NCBI GenBank assembly: GCA_964574775.1
Contig: CAZNOS010000014.1
Span: 1-17,881 of the forward strand
DNA: 17,881 nt
Origin: CABMGO01 sp964574775
GTDB taxonomy: Archaea > Nanobdellota > Nanobdellia > Pacearchaeales > GW2011-AR1
Direction of reading: 5' to 3'
Part shown: piece after piece, positions 1 through 6,726 of the stretch
Layout: every line of letters starts with the position of its first letter
Numbering within the stretch: position 1 is the stretch's first letter
Position numbers and translations under genes: made by a program
The notes under the pieces: model-generated
Seen by the model: the letters and a program-made list of their open reading frames with translations, nothing else
What the model was told of the DNA's origin: nothing
The model's database searches: none

Positions 1-19
1 AAGAATATGCCTCAAGATT

Positions 20-63
20 CTCGGGTCACACATGCAGCTGCCGAGAATCGAACTCGGGTCACA
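20..63. repeat. 11-bp direct repeat of tRNA-Gly T-arm sequence
   Basis: The 11 bases CTCGGGTCACA occur at 20-30 and again at 53-63. The second copy lies inside the tRNA-Gly gene (variable region and 5' T-stem on the minus strand). The first copy lies just beyond the tRNA 3' end. Direct repeats of tRNA 3' sequence are typical scars of integration or recombination at tRNA genes, but this one is short and no integrase is visible in the window. Confidence 0.4.
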
Positions 64-103
64 ACCTTGGCAAGGTCATATTCTACCACTAAACCACAAC
101 TGC
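34..103 (-). tRNA. tRNA-Gly (anticodon GCC)
   Basis: The reverse complement folds as a full cloverleaf of 70 bases. The acceptor stem GCAGTTG pairs with CAGCTGC, with one G-T wobble. The anticodon stem TGACC/GGTTG encloses the loop TTGCCAA, whose anticodon GCC reads glycine codons GGC/GGT. The T-arm is CCGAG-TTCGATT-CTCGG with perfect pairing. No intron is present and CCA is not encoded. A TATA-like element at 125-135 lies about 27 bases upstream. Confidence 0.95.
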
Positions 104-124
104 CTAACAATGTAACTTTTCGAG

Positions 125-135
125 GATTTAAAAAG
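125..135 (-). promoter_or_regulatory. TATA box of tRNA-Gly
   Basis: On the minus strand the sequence CTTTTTAAATC is centred about 27 bases upstream of the tRNA 5' end at 103, the expected archaeal TATA-to-start distance. Confidence 0.55.
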
Positions 136-201
136 ATTTGCAGATATGCTTTATTCGGCAGAGTCATATGTCTCGATGCTTTCTTTTGTATAAACATACA
201 G

Positions 202-209
202 CTATATAG
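202..209 (+). promoter_or_regulatory. TATA box of the TrmB-like gene
   Basis: CTATATAG is centred about 24 bases before the ATG at 230, which fits a leaderless transcript. A second TATA-like TGTATAAAC lies at 188-196 and could give a short leader instead. Confidence 0.4.
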
Positions 210-229
210 TTGATTATCATTAATAAAAC

Positions 230-673
230 ATGGACGATGAGTATATATTGAAGGCTTTTGAGGCAATAGGCATACCCAAAATGCAAACTACAATTTATCT
301 AGATCTTGTCAAAAATAAAGAGTCTAGTGCTACTGAAGTTTCTAAACGGACAAAAATGCACAGGGCTAATGTATATGATACTTTAACAAAGCTTAAGGAA
401 AGAAATCTTGTTTTTTTATCTACAAAAGAAGGAACGCAAGTGTTTGCAGCATTACCAACTGATTTGATTATTAATGAAGAAAAGGATAAATTAGATAATT
501 TGAAGTCTGCGATGGATTATATAAAAACAACATATGTTTCTGGGCAAACTCCGAAGGTTTATACTCTAGAAGGATTAAATGCCGTAAAAAGTGTTTTGCT
601 TGGTCTCCTTGAAAAGAAGTCAGAGATTTGGATTTATGGTCTTGCGGAAAATGAAAGCATTGGCAATTGTTAG
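230..673 (+). CDS. TrmB-family transcriptional regulator, C-terminally truncated
   Basis: The product has 147 residues. Residues about 1-70 form a TrmB-type winged helix-turn-helix (conserved pattern around SATEVSKRTKMHRANVYDTL), followed by a helical linker (residues about 80-105) and the start of the effector domain. TrmB-family proteins are archaeal regulators, often of sugar transport or metabolism, and bind DNA through this N-terminal domain. Full members are usually about 230-350 residues, so this one stops early in the effector domain, just after the stretch EIWIYGLAENES. The reading then ends out of register with an overlapping downstream gene that starts at 651. The DNA-binding half looks intact, so it could still bind DNA, but loss of ligand sensing is likely. 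It may be a broken gene. The start at 230 fits the TATA box at 202-209. The ligand and target are unknown. Confidence 0.75.
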   Translation: MDDEYILKAFEAIGIPKMQTTIYLDLVKNKESSATEVSKRTKMHRANVYDTLTKLKERNLVFLSTKEGTQVFAALPTDLIINEEKDKLDNLKSAMDYIKTTYVSGQTPKVYTLEGLNAVKSVLLGLLEKKSEIWIYGLAENESIGNC

Positions 674-848
674 TATTGTTGTAATTGTCTTGCTTGTATG
701 GGGTCTTATTGGAAGCTCGCAAGCTGCTAAAATTGGAAATACTTGTGATCTTGGAATTAACGAGCATGGAAGTATTTTTTGCTGGACGTGGCATAGAAAT
801 GCGGTCGGAGATATTCAGGATAACTTAGATGATATATTTGATAAATAA
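651..848 (+). CDS. small membrane-anchored or secreted protein
   Basis: The product has 65 residues. It starts with MKALAIVSIVVIVLLVWGL, an N-terminal hydrophobic segment (residues 3-20) that would act as a signal anchor or uncleaved signal peptide. A short polar domain of about 45 residues follows, with two cysteines (about 32 and 44) and several aromatic residues (CWTWH). I chose the ATG at 651 because residues encoded upstream in the same frame are an out-of-frame shadow of the TrmB-like gene. The start codon lies inside the last codons of that gene, exactly where TrmB homology seems to end, so the gene may have been brought here by a deletion or recombination. I do not recognise the family. 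The two cysteines could form a disulfide outside the membrane. Confidence 0.55.
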   Translation: MKALAIVSIVVIVLLVWGLIGSSQAAKIGNTCDLGINEHGSIFCWTWHRNAVGDIQDNLDDIFDK

Positions 849-849
849 A

Positions 850-948
850 ATGGAACAAACAAAAGAAGACAAGCTCGGAGAAATAAAGGAATCTATAGAT
901 AGTAATAGCTTATTCTATATTTCTAAGGAAAATTATTTTAAAACCTGA
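850..948 (+). CDS. possible 32-residue peptide
   Basis: An ATG at 850, one base after the stop of the preceding small gene, opens 32 charged codons (begins MEQTKEDKLGEIKES) and closes with TGA at 946-948. The lysine/glutamate-rich composition and the tight spacing favour translation in the same transcript. It overlaps the end of the minus-strand gene at 933 by 16 bases. It has no recognisable domain and may be a remnant. Confidence 0.25.
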   Translation: MEQTKEDKLGEIKESIDSNSLFYISKENYFKT

Positions 949-1238
949 TATCCATTTTCATCTAGTTCCCAGTTGGCACACGCCCTAGACCCATCGGGTT
1001 GCAAAATACTCAAATCTTCTAAGGGTTCGTCATCTAGAGACTTTCTTTTATCTAAAACCAAACGAACTCTTCCTGCTTTTGAGTCTAATCTTTTGTGTAT
1101 TCTAAAATATTCATAAGCACATATCATTTCCGCTTGAGATAATATAGCAAATGCACCAGAACTGACATAATCATCAAAGCTTTTGTAGACTCTGAGAGAT
1201 TTTTCTAAATTACTAGTAGGTTCTGTCTGAAGGCTCAT
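933..1238 (-). CDS. hypothetical protein, 101 residues
   Basis: A soluble, acidic protein with no signal peptide or membrane segment. It begins one base after the stop codon of the upstream methyltransferase (1240), with no TATA box of its own, so it is almost certainly translated from the same transcript. Visible features are a helical N-terminal half (YKSFDDYVSSGAFAILSQAE) and a short C-terminal region with one cysteine-containing segment (SRACANWELDENGY). I do not recognise the family. Operon position suggests a role tied to the methyltransferase, but nothing in the sequence shows it. Confidence 0.6.
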   Translation of the reverse strand: MSLQTEPTSNLEKSLRVYKSFDDYVSSGAFAILSQAEMICAYEYFRIHKRLDSKAGRVRLVLDKRKSLDDEPLEDLSILQPDGSRACANWELDENGYQVLK

Positions 1239-1239
1239 T

Positions 1240-1929
1240 TTAATAATAAGATAGTGCTATTGGAAAACCCACTTGAGAATTCATAACAAACCTTTTTAGT
1301 TTTGGAAATTGTAATGGTTTTTCGTCTACTTTTTTTAAGAATACCCTACGAGATCTTCTTGTTTGATTACCGCTCTCTGTAAATATATTTACCCTATCCC
1401 AATATACCTTGCCCTTATTTGCAGCATGAACCTTCATTATATGATCGAAGGGGGGATGTATAGCTCTGTCTATCAATTGACTGGTGTCTTGCATATTTAC
1501 AAAAAGTGCATCCAAATCTATTATCGCAGTTCCATTTGGCTTTAATACTCTATATGCTTCCGAAAGTGCACGTAATTTATCTGGAATATATGGGAATGCA
1601 AAATATGAAAATATAAGATCAAAAAAATTATCTTCGACCGGAATATTTTCTGCATCTGCCTGCATAACATTTATGCCTTTATTTCTTTCCACGTGGATTG
1701 GAAATTTATCTATTCCGTAGCATTCTGCACCAAATTCGCTTTTTATATCGGCTAAAACATTACCTGCACCACAACCAATTTCCAAAACTCTTGCGTTCGG
1801 ATTTATGTATTGATTAAGATTAATCCCATGCAAAAAAGATTGTATTTCTGAAGACTGAAGACTTCTCATTCTATGTCTTCTTTCAATATTTCCAACTCTC
1901 CTATAATGCTCTTCTCTGTCTTCTCCCAT
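1240..1929 (-). CDS. class I SAM-dependent methyltransferase
   Basis: The product has 229 residues. A Rossmann-fold SAM-binding domain (Methyltransf_11/25 type) is clear: motif I VLEIGCGAG at residues 48-56, the acidic end of strand 2 at D74, an ADAE-type motif near residues 91-94, the strand-4 segment FFDLIFSYF at 102-110, and the RVLKPNG loop at 127-133. The last 90 residues are basic and carry no motif I know. The substrate cannot be told from sequence; small molecules, lipids or a protein are all possible. The start at 1929 is supported by a TATA box centred about 27 bases upstream (1951-1962). The gene leads a two-gene unit with the 101-residue protein at 933. Confidence 0.85.
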   Translation of the reverse strand: MGEDREEHYRRVGNIERRHRMRSLQSSEIQSFLHGINLNQYINPNARVLEIGCGAGNVLADIKSEFGAECYGIDKFPIHVERNKGINVMQADAENIPVEDNFFDLIFSYFAFPYIPDKLRALSEAYRVLKPNGTAIIDLDALFVNMQDTSQLIDRAIHPPFDHIMKVHAANKGKVYWDRVNIFTESGNQTRRSRRVFLKKVDEKPLQFPKLKRFVMNSQVGFPIALSYY

Positions 1930-1950
1930 ATTTGATTGGAGAAAAATAAC

Positions 1951-1962
1951 CTTATAAATATT
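1951..1962 (-). promoter_or_regulatory. TATA box of the methyltransferase unit
   Basis: On the minus strand AATATTTATAAG is centred about 27 bases before the ATG at 1929. This separates the unit from the thermosome operon, which ends at 1993 on the same strand, and predicts a leaderless mRNA. Confidence 0.6.
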
Positions 1963-1992
1963 TCTATTTGTTACTATTTTAAAGTAATATAT

Positions 1993-3582
1993 TTATTCAT
2001 AATCCATCATATTATTCATATTTGCAGTCTTCTGCTTTGGTTTTCCTGCTGCGATTACATCGTCAATTCTAAGAATCATTATTGCTACTTCGGATGCTGA
2101 AGAAATCGCTTGCGTCTTAACTCTTAATGGCTCTATAATTCCCCTTGAAAGTGTATCTTCTATTCTTCCAGTGAATAAATTTAGTCCGTGATTTCTATTT
2201 CCTGCCTCGTGCGACATTTTTAATTCGGTCAATGTATCTAATGGGTCCATGCCGGCATTTTCTGCCAAGGTTGTTGGAATAAACTCCATCGCATTTGCAA
2301 ATTGTTCCACTGCTAATTGTTCTCTTCCTTTTAGCGTTTTAGAAAATTCCTTTAATCTTTTTGATAATTCTATTTCTACAGCACCGCCACCAGCGACGAC
2401 CTTTTGATCTTTTACAACTGTCGCCAAATCTCCCAATCCATCCCTGATTGCTCTTTCAACTTCATCAATAACGTGGTCTGTTCCGCCTCTCACTAAAATT
2501 GTAATTGCCTTTGGATTTTTACATCCTGTAATATACGTCATGCCGTCGTCTACTTCCCTTATTTCTTCGACAGTAGTTGCGAATCCTAATTCTTTTTCAG
2601 AAAGTTCTTTAATACTAGAAATTATTTTTCCACCAGTTGCTTTTGCGAGTTTTTGCAAATCTGTTCTAGCCACTCTTCTAACTGCATAAATTCCTTTTTT
2701 TGCTAAATAAAATTGCGCAACATCGTCAATACCCTTTTGACAAACGACAACATTTGCACCAGATGAAATTATTTTATTTACCATGGAAGATAAAATTTCT
2801 TCTTCTTGATTCAAAAATCCCTGTAATTGTTCTGGAGACGAAATTGAAATTCTAGTTTCTCTTTCTGGTGCTTTAATTTCCAAAGCGCAATCGATTAAGG
2901 CAATTTTCGCATTGTCAATTCTCGACGGCATTTCTTGAGAAACTCTTTCTTTATCTAAAACTATTCCTTCTATTAGCTCTGAATCTTCAATGGATTTTCC
3001 TTTTCTTTTTTCTATTTTAATATCATCAAGATTGACCTTGCCGTTTTCTGCAATTATTTTTACTGCATGAACAATTAATTCGGATAATTTTTCTTTTGCA
3101 TGTTCCGCGCCTTTTCCGGTCATGGCCGTTTGTGCAATTTTTAATAATTCTTCTTCGGTGGAAACTTCAACTGCTAATTCCTTTAAAATCTGCTGGGCTT
3201 TTTCTTCGGCGAATCTGTATCCTCTTGTAATAATTGTTGGATGAATTTTTTGGTCTAAAAGTTTTTCTGCGTTTTCTAAAAGTTTTCCCGCAAGCATTAC
3301 GGCAGTTGTGGTTCCGTCGCCAACTTCTGCTTCTTGAGTTTTAGCTATTTCAACAAGCATTTTTGCAGCTGGATGTTCAATCTCCATTTCAGACAAAATC
3401 GTAACTCCGTCGTTCGTTACGGTAATATTGCCAGCATTATCAACCAACATTTTATCCATTCCGCGAGGTCCTAAAGTAGTTTTGATTGTTTCTGCTAGAA
3501 CTCTCGCTGCAAGAATATTGTTTCTTTGTGCATCTCTACCCATTGTTCTTTCTGTGTTTTCTGATGAAATTCTATCGCTCAT
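1993..3582 (-). CDS. thermosome subunit (group II chaperonin)
   Basis: The product has 529 residues. It is the subunit of the archaeal double-ring ATP-driven protein-folding chamber in the cytoplasm. Group II signatures are all present: TLGPRGMDKML at 36-46, NDGVTIL at 57-63, the nucleotide-binding GDGTTT at 88-93, the catalytic-region aspartate in IRDGLGD at 379-385, VVAGGGAVE at 395-403 and NAGMDPLDTL at 442-451. The apical domain with its built-in lid lies about 215-365. The C-terminus ends in a short Met/Asn tail (NMNNMMDYE) instead of the Gly-Met repeats often found. Only one subunit gene is in the window. It is the last gene of an operon with three unknown proteins, its ATG overlapping the upstream stop codon in ATGA, so it is translationally coupled to them. 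Confidence 0.97.
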   Translation of the reverse strand: MSDRISSENTERTMGRDAQRNNILAARVLAETIKTTLGPRGMDKMLVDNAGNITVTNDGVTILSEMEIEHPAAKMLVEIAKTQEAEVGDGTTTAVMLAGKLLENAEKLLDQKIHPTIITRGYRFAEEKAQQILKELAVEVSTEEELLKIAQTAMTGKGAEHAKEKLSELIVHAVKIIAENGKVNLDDIKIEKRKGKSIEDSELIEGIVLDKERVSQEMPSRIDNAKIALIDCALEIKAPERETRISISSPEQLQGFLNQEEEILSSMVNKIISSGANVVVCQKGIDDVAQFYLAKKGIYAVRRVARTDLQKLAKATGGKIISSIKELSEKELGFATTVEEIREVDDGMTYITGCKNPKAITILVRGGTDHVIDEVERAIRDGLGDLATVVKDQKVVAGGGAVEIELSKRLKEFSKTLKGREQLAVEQFANAMEFIPTTLAENAGMDPLDTLTELKMSHEAGNRNHGLNLFTGRIEDTLSRGIIEPLRVKTQAISSASEVAIMILRIDDVIAAGKPKQKTANMNNMMDYE

Positions 3583-3955
3583 CTTCTTCTGTTTGGCACA
3601 TAGTTTACTTTTTTCGCTTGTTTTTCATAGGGGAAAACATACTGATCTCCGGCATGAGTAAAATCTAGCTGCCCCATTTCGTCCATTATTCTTAATCCAT
3701 TTTTTATTGTTTCTGGATCTGAATATATATCTAATAATTTTTGCATATATGGAATTGCTTCGGGTCCATTACCAAAAGTTATTTTTCCAGGTGAAGATTG
3801 AAGTTGTTCTAGCGCAACATTCAAACATATCAGTTCATCATCTGTTAACAGTAAAGATAGTCCTTTCTCTAGAGTTCTCTGGGCTGTATCCATTCCTCTT
3901 TGACATTGCATCCCAATATTCATATCTTCTTTTGTCATCGTCTTCCGTTTGGCCA
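3571..3955. repeat. repeated stop/start junction motif in thermosome operon
   Basis: The plus-strand sequence around 3580-3597 (CATCTTCTTCTGTTTGGC) recurs around 3936-3953 with only two changes (CATCGTCTTCCGTTTGGC). Read on the coding strand, both copies encode a Pro-Asn-x-Arg-Arg C-terminus followed by the ATGA overlap. The third junction (4186-4189) lacks it. It may be a duplicated gene end or an intercistronic RNA element. Confidence 0.45.
3579..3938 (-). CDS. hypothetical protein in thermosome operon, 119 residues
   Basis: A soluble protein with two cysteines, mostly helical in appearance, with a leucine-rich stretch (LSLLLTDDELICLNVALEQL) near residues 28-47. It overlaps the thermosome start by four bases (ATGA) and its own start overlaps the upstream gene by four bases. 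It ends in the basic tail VPNRRR, closely matching the tail WPNGRR of the preceding protein. I recognise no family. Tight coupling to the chaperonin suggests a cofactor, substrate or stress-related role, but this rests only on position. Confidence 0.65.
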   Translation of the reverse strand: MTKEDMNIGMQCQRGMDTAQRTLEKGLSLLLTDDELICLNVALEQLQSSPGKITFGNGPEAIPYMQKLLDIYSDPETIKNGLRIMDEMGQLDFTHAGDQYVFPYEKQAKKVNYVPNRRR

Positions 3956-4189
3956 GACCGCTCTTTCTGCCTCATCTAATTTATTTTTTAATGCGCTATC
4001 GTGTGAATGTTTTCTTGCTATCTCATCCATCTGTGCGTATGCAGCCTTTTTTTCTCCCATTAAAATAATTCTATCTTTCATAGGGGCCATACCTCTAGTA
4101 ATGTCAAAAAGACTGTAAAATAGATTATAATCTGTTGCGACTTCATCTCTTGCAGCCTGCGCTTCAGAAGAATATTTCTTTTTTGTCAT
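3935..4189 (-). CDS. hypothetical helical protein in thermosome operon, 84 residues
   Basis: A small charged protein without cysteines, signal peptide or membrane segment. It is rich in alanine, lysine, aspartate and glutamate and is likely almost wholly alpha-helical (for example KHSHDSALKNKLDEAERAV near the end). It is joined to its neighbours by 4-base ATGA overlaps at both ends, which supports it being a real translated gene. It ends in WPNGRR, like the next protein downstream. No family is recognised. Confidence 0.6.
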   Translation of the reverse strand: MTKKKYSSEAQAARDEVATDYNLFYSLFDITRGMAPMKDRIILMGEKKAAYAQMDEIARKHSHDSALKNKLDEAERAVWPNGRR

Positions 4190-4644
4190 TGTTTATACCA
4201 CTCCAAAAATGGACGATCTGAATTTACTTCCCCAACTACTCTACCTATGGCACTAACTGCTGGGACAATATCTCTTTTGTGAACGCCACTAAAAACAAAA
4301 TGTAATTCATCTGTCAATTCTTCAAAATCTGGAACGCATCTTATTGTAACAGCTGCTCTTCCAAGTTGATAAATTCTTCTCAGGGGAGGCTGATTTATTA
4401 TCCGTTCCCGACTAGCTCCTCTTCTGACTTCGCCAGCTAAAAGCATTGGCACGGTATGTTCATTGTGTTCTGGAAGGAGAGTTCTTATTGGTAGATAATT
4501 TAATTTTCTAGAGTGTCCGTAAAGGCAGGTTTCGAAAATAGCACTACCTAACTTAAACTCGAATTGCTCCATTGATTGTCGTTGTTTTTCTACAGAAAAT
4601 CCATCTGCTCCGGTTAATACGTAGTCTTGTGTTATGATTGGCAT
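4186..4644 (-). CDS. hypothetical protein leading the thermosome operon, 152 residues
   Basis: A soluble protein with no signal peptide or transmembrane segment and with a mixed helix/strand appearance. The middle is rich in arginine (EVRRGASRERIINQPPLRRIYQ, about residues 72-93), which could bind nucleic acid or an anionic partner, but no known domain is visible. The start at 4644 is supported by a TATA box at 4666-4673, giving a leaderless operon transcript. It is the first of four genes that end with the thermosome. I do not recognise it. Confidence 0.65.
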   Translation of the reverse strand: MPIITQDYVLTGADGFSVEKQRQSMEQFEFKLGSAIFETCLYGHSRKLNYLPIRTLLPEHNEHTVPMLLAGEVRRGASRERIINQPPLRRIYQLGRAAVTIRCVPDFEELTDELHFVFSGVHKRDIVPAVSAIGRVVGEVNSDRPFLEWYKQ

Positions 4645-4665
4645 ATTTATATCTCTTAATCTTTG

Positions 4666-4673
4666 TTTATAAG
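4666..4673 (-). promoter_or_regulatory. TATA box of the thermosome operon
   Basis: On the minus strand CTTATAAA is centred about 25 bases before the ATG at 4644. No other good TATA box with correct spacing is seen inside the operon before the thermosome gene, so all four genes probably share this promoter. Confidence 0.55.
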
Positions 4674-4697
4674 AATTTATATCCTGCGAAATATACG

Positions 4698-4711
4698 TAG
4701 CCTAGCGGCTA
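4698..4711. other. small hairpin in the divergent intergenic region
   Basis: TAGCC-TAGC-GGCTA is a perfect 5-bp stem with a 4-base loop, placed between the thermosome operon promoter and the promoter of the gene at 4787. It could be an operator-like palindrome for either side. No function is shown. Confidence 0.3.
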
Positions 4712-4745
4712 AAGAATTATTGTGCTCTAGTGCGAATTTCAAAAA

Positions 4746-4757
4746 CATTTAAATATA
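4746..4757 (+). promoter_or_regulatory. TATA box of the gene at 4787
   Basis: CATTTAAATATA is followed about 25 bases later by CTGGAG, a Shine-Dalgarno-like motif about 6 bases before the ATG at 4787. This places the upstream in-frame ATG (4730) before the transcription start and rules it out. Confidence 0.55.
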
Positions 4758-4786
4758 CACTATTTATTATAATCCTGGAGAAAAAG

Positions 4787-5287
4787 ATGGGAGAAGAAAA
4801 ACAAGTAATGAAAGAGAGTGTGAAACACAAGGGAACATTTAATTATGCGGATTTTTACAATTTTTCTTACAACTGGTTAAAGAACGAGGGTTATTTACTT
4901 TTTGAAAAAGAATATACAGAGAAGGCTTCGTCTTTTGGTAAAGAAATTGTTATAAAATGGGAAGCTTCAAGAAAAATTACTGATTATTACATGTTTACTA
5001 TCGAGGTTAAGTGGCATATTTTAGGAATGAACGATGCTGAAGTTGAGGAAAACGGAAAGAAAATTAAGACGAATAAGGGTGAAGTTAAACTTGAAATTGC
5101 TGCAAAATTAAAAAAGGATTATGAAGAAACGTGGGACAAAAGTCCTTTTTACAAGTTCTTAAGAGGAATTTATGATAGATACATTATGAGAACAACCGAA
5201 GACGAATATGAAGAGAAACTAATTGATAAGGCAGAAAAATTCGTAGAAGAAACTAAGGCATTTTTAAACCTAGAAGGCAGAAAGTAG
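4787..5287 (+). CDS. hypothetical soluble protein, 166 residues
   Basis: The start at 4787 is chosen because the TATA box lies between it and the longer in-frame ATG at 4730, and a GGAG motif precedes it. The protein is highly charged and rich in lysine, glutamate and aromatic residues. A central segment (IVIKWEASRKITDYYMFTIEVKW, roughly residues 53-75) looks like paired beta strands, followed by a charged turn and another strand (GEVKLEIAAKLK), and the last 50 residues are helical. No signal peptide or membrane segment is present. I believe similar proteins are common in DPANN genomes but cannot name a family or function. Confidence 0.75.
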   Translation: MGEEKQVMKESVKHKGTFNYADFYNFSYNWLKNEGYLLFEKEYTEKASSFGKEIVIKWEASRKITDYYMFTIEVKWHILGMNDAEVEENGKKIKTNKGEVKLEIAAKLKKDYEETWDKSPFYKFLRGIYDRYIMRTTEDEYEEKLIDKAEKFVEETKAFLNLEGRK

Positions 5288-5319
5288 TTTGCCAATATAT
5301 CACATTCAACTAAAGATAA

Positions 5320-5329
5320 CTTTATAAAA
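5320..5329 (+). promoter_or_regulatory. TATA box of the surface protein gene
   Basis: CTTTATAAAA is centred about 25 bases before the ATG at 5350, consistent with a leaderless or near-leaderless transcript. Confidence 0.55.
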
Positions 5330-5349
5330 TAAACAACACAAAAAAAACC

Positions 5350-6726
5350 ATGAGAAAAATTATATTGGCATTGCTTCTATTGCTGTCATTTGTATCTATC
5401 GCTTCTGCTATTCAATTAGATCAGAGCACGCTTGATGTTGCTGTTATACCAGAATTTACTCAACCTGCAAAAGTTCCTGTAGTTATTAGTGGTGCTGAAC
5501 CTGGAAATTATGTTATATATACATTAACCGCTGTAAAAGTTTTACCAACTGATATGTTTGGTTTACATGCTGGTCAAAATAACTTAGTATTTGATGTTTA
5601 TCCAACTAATAAAATATATGCTAATGGTCCGTCTGCTTATTCGTTTGCCGTTGAATTAAGAAACGTGGGCACAGATAATGTTTATGACGCAACTATGACC
5701 GTTAGAGTTGTTAGTATAACTGATGCTCTAGATGTTTCTTCTAACGTTAATAGCCCAGATTCTGATAAGATTTCATTTTATATAAGAAATAAAGAGGGAA
5801 TCGATTTGAAAAATGTTCGTGTTAAATTTTCTTCTGTATTTTTTGACTCTGAACAAACTTTGGACTTAAATGCTAATAGTGTTACAAACGTAAGTATTGA
5901 TGTTCCGGCTGATAAATTGAAAAAAATCGAGGCTGGTTCTTATTTACTTAAAGCAGCTTTTCAAACAGACAGAGGTGAAAAAATATTAGAGGGCAGAATT
6001 TATTTGGGAGAAAAAACAGATATACAAACACAAAATAATGTTAGTGGATTTTTAATAATAACAAATAGAGTTTCTAAATTAAATAATGGAAACGTGAATC
6101 AGGACGTTGTTATAAACGTTAAGAGAAATATAATTAGTAGACTTTTTACATCTTTTAACGTCGAACCAGACTCCGTAGAAAGAAGTGGACTTACAATTAC
6201 TTATACATGGAACAAGAAACTTGGACCTGCAGAAAGCTTGGTTGTTAGTGCTAAAACAAATTATTTAATTCCAATCTTAATTATTATTGCTATCGTTTTG
6301 ATTGTTATAGGCATAAGAAGATTTACACAAACGAAATTATTGGTAGAAAAATCTGCCGTGCCAGTAAAAACAAGTTCTGGTCAGTTTGCATTAAAGATAA
6401 AGTTAAAAGTTAAGTCCATTGGAAGAGTTACTAATGTTTCACTTGTAGACAGAATACCTGGAATTGTTCAGATATATGAGAAAGCACCAAGTATAATCAA
6501 GCCAACAAAGATTGATTCAAATAATAAAAGAATACAGTGGGATATCGGTGATATGGCTGCTGGAGAGGAAAGAATTTTCAGTTATGTTGTTTATTCTACA
6601 GTTGGAGTTGTCGGAAAGTTTGCATTACCACAAGCATTGACTGTATTCGAAAAAGATGGACAGATACATGAAGTTGAATCTAATGTAGTCTATTTTTTGG
6701 CAGAGCAAAGAGCTCCTGAATTTTAA
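5350..6726 (+). CDS. membrane-anchored surface protein with beta-sandwich domains
   Basis: The product has 458 residues. A signal peptide covers residues 1-20 (hydrophobic core IILALLLLLSFVSIASA). Residues 21-303 would be outside the cell and look like one or two Ig-like/beta-sandwich domains, with several possible N-glycosylation sites (NVS, NVT types). A single transmembrane helix lies at about 305-322 and is followed by basic residues (RRF), which sets the C-terminus in the cytoplasm. Residues about 330-455 resemble a DUF11-like or similar beta-sandwich repeat (VSLVDRIPGIVQIYE and later IGDMAAGEERIFSYVV). Such proteins are frequent in DPANN archaea and may act in the envelope or in host contact, but that role is inference. 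It ends tail to tail with the gene at 6723, overlapping by four bases. Confidence 0.75.
   Translation: MRKIILALLLLLSFVSIASAIQLDQSTLDVAVIPEFTQPAKVPVVISGAEPGNYVIYTLTAVKVLPTDMFGLHAGQNNLVFDVYPTNKIYANGPSAYSFAVELRNVGTDNVYDATMTVRVVSITDALDVSSNVNSPDSDKISFYIRNKEGIDLKNVRVKFSSVFFDSEQTLDLNANSVTNVSIDVPADKLKKIEAGSYLLKAAFQTDRGEKILEGRIYLGEKTDIQTQNNVSGFLIITNRVSKLNNGNVNQDVVINVKRNIISRLFTSFNVEPDSVERSGLTITYTWNKKLGPAESLVVSAKTNYLIPILIIIAIVLIVIGIRRFTQTKLLVEKSAVPVKTSSGQFALKIKLKVKSIGRVTNVSLVDRIPGIVQIYEKAPSIIKPTKIDSNNKRIQWDIGDMAAGEERIFSYVVYSTVGVVGKFALPQALTVFEKDGQIHEVESNVVYFLAEQRAPEF

Noticed and set aside
12..266. Minus-strand ORF of 84 codons
   Set aside because: It reads straight through the tRNA-Gly gene, so it is a chance frame.
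591..650. Longer N-terminus for the small membrane protein at 651
   Set aside because: The 20 extra residues are the out-of-frame translation of the TrmB-like gene, whereas the ATG at 651 gives a normal signal-anchor start.
4685..4740. tRNA-like 5' half (GTAGCCTAGCGGCTAAAG resembles a D-arm)
   Set aside because: D-stem pairs beyond the inner hairpin fail, the following bases do not form an anticodon stem, and there is no T-arm. I kept only the small hairpin.
4730..4786. Upstream ATG start for the 166-residue protein
   Set aside because: It lies ahead of the TATA box at 4746-4757, and a GGAG motif marks the ATG at 4787.
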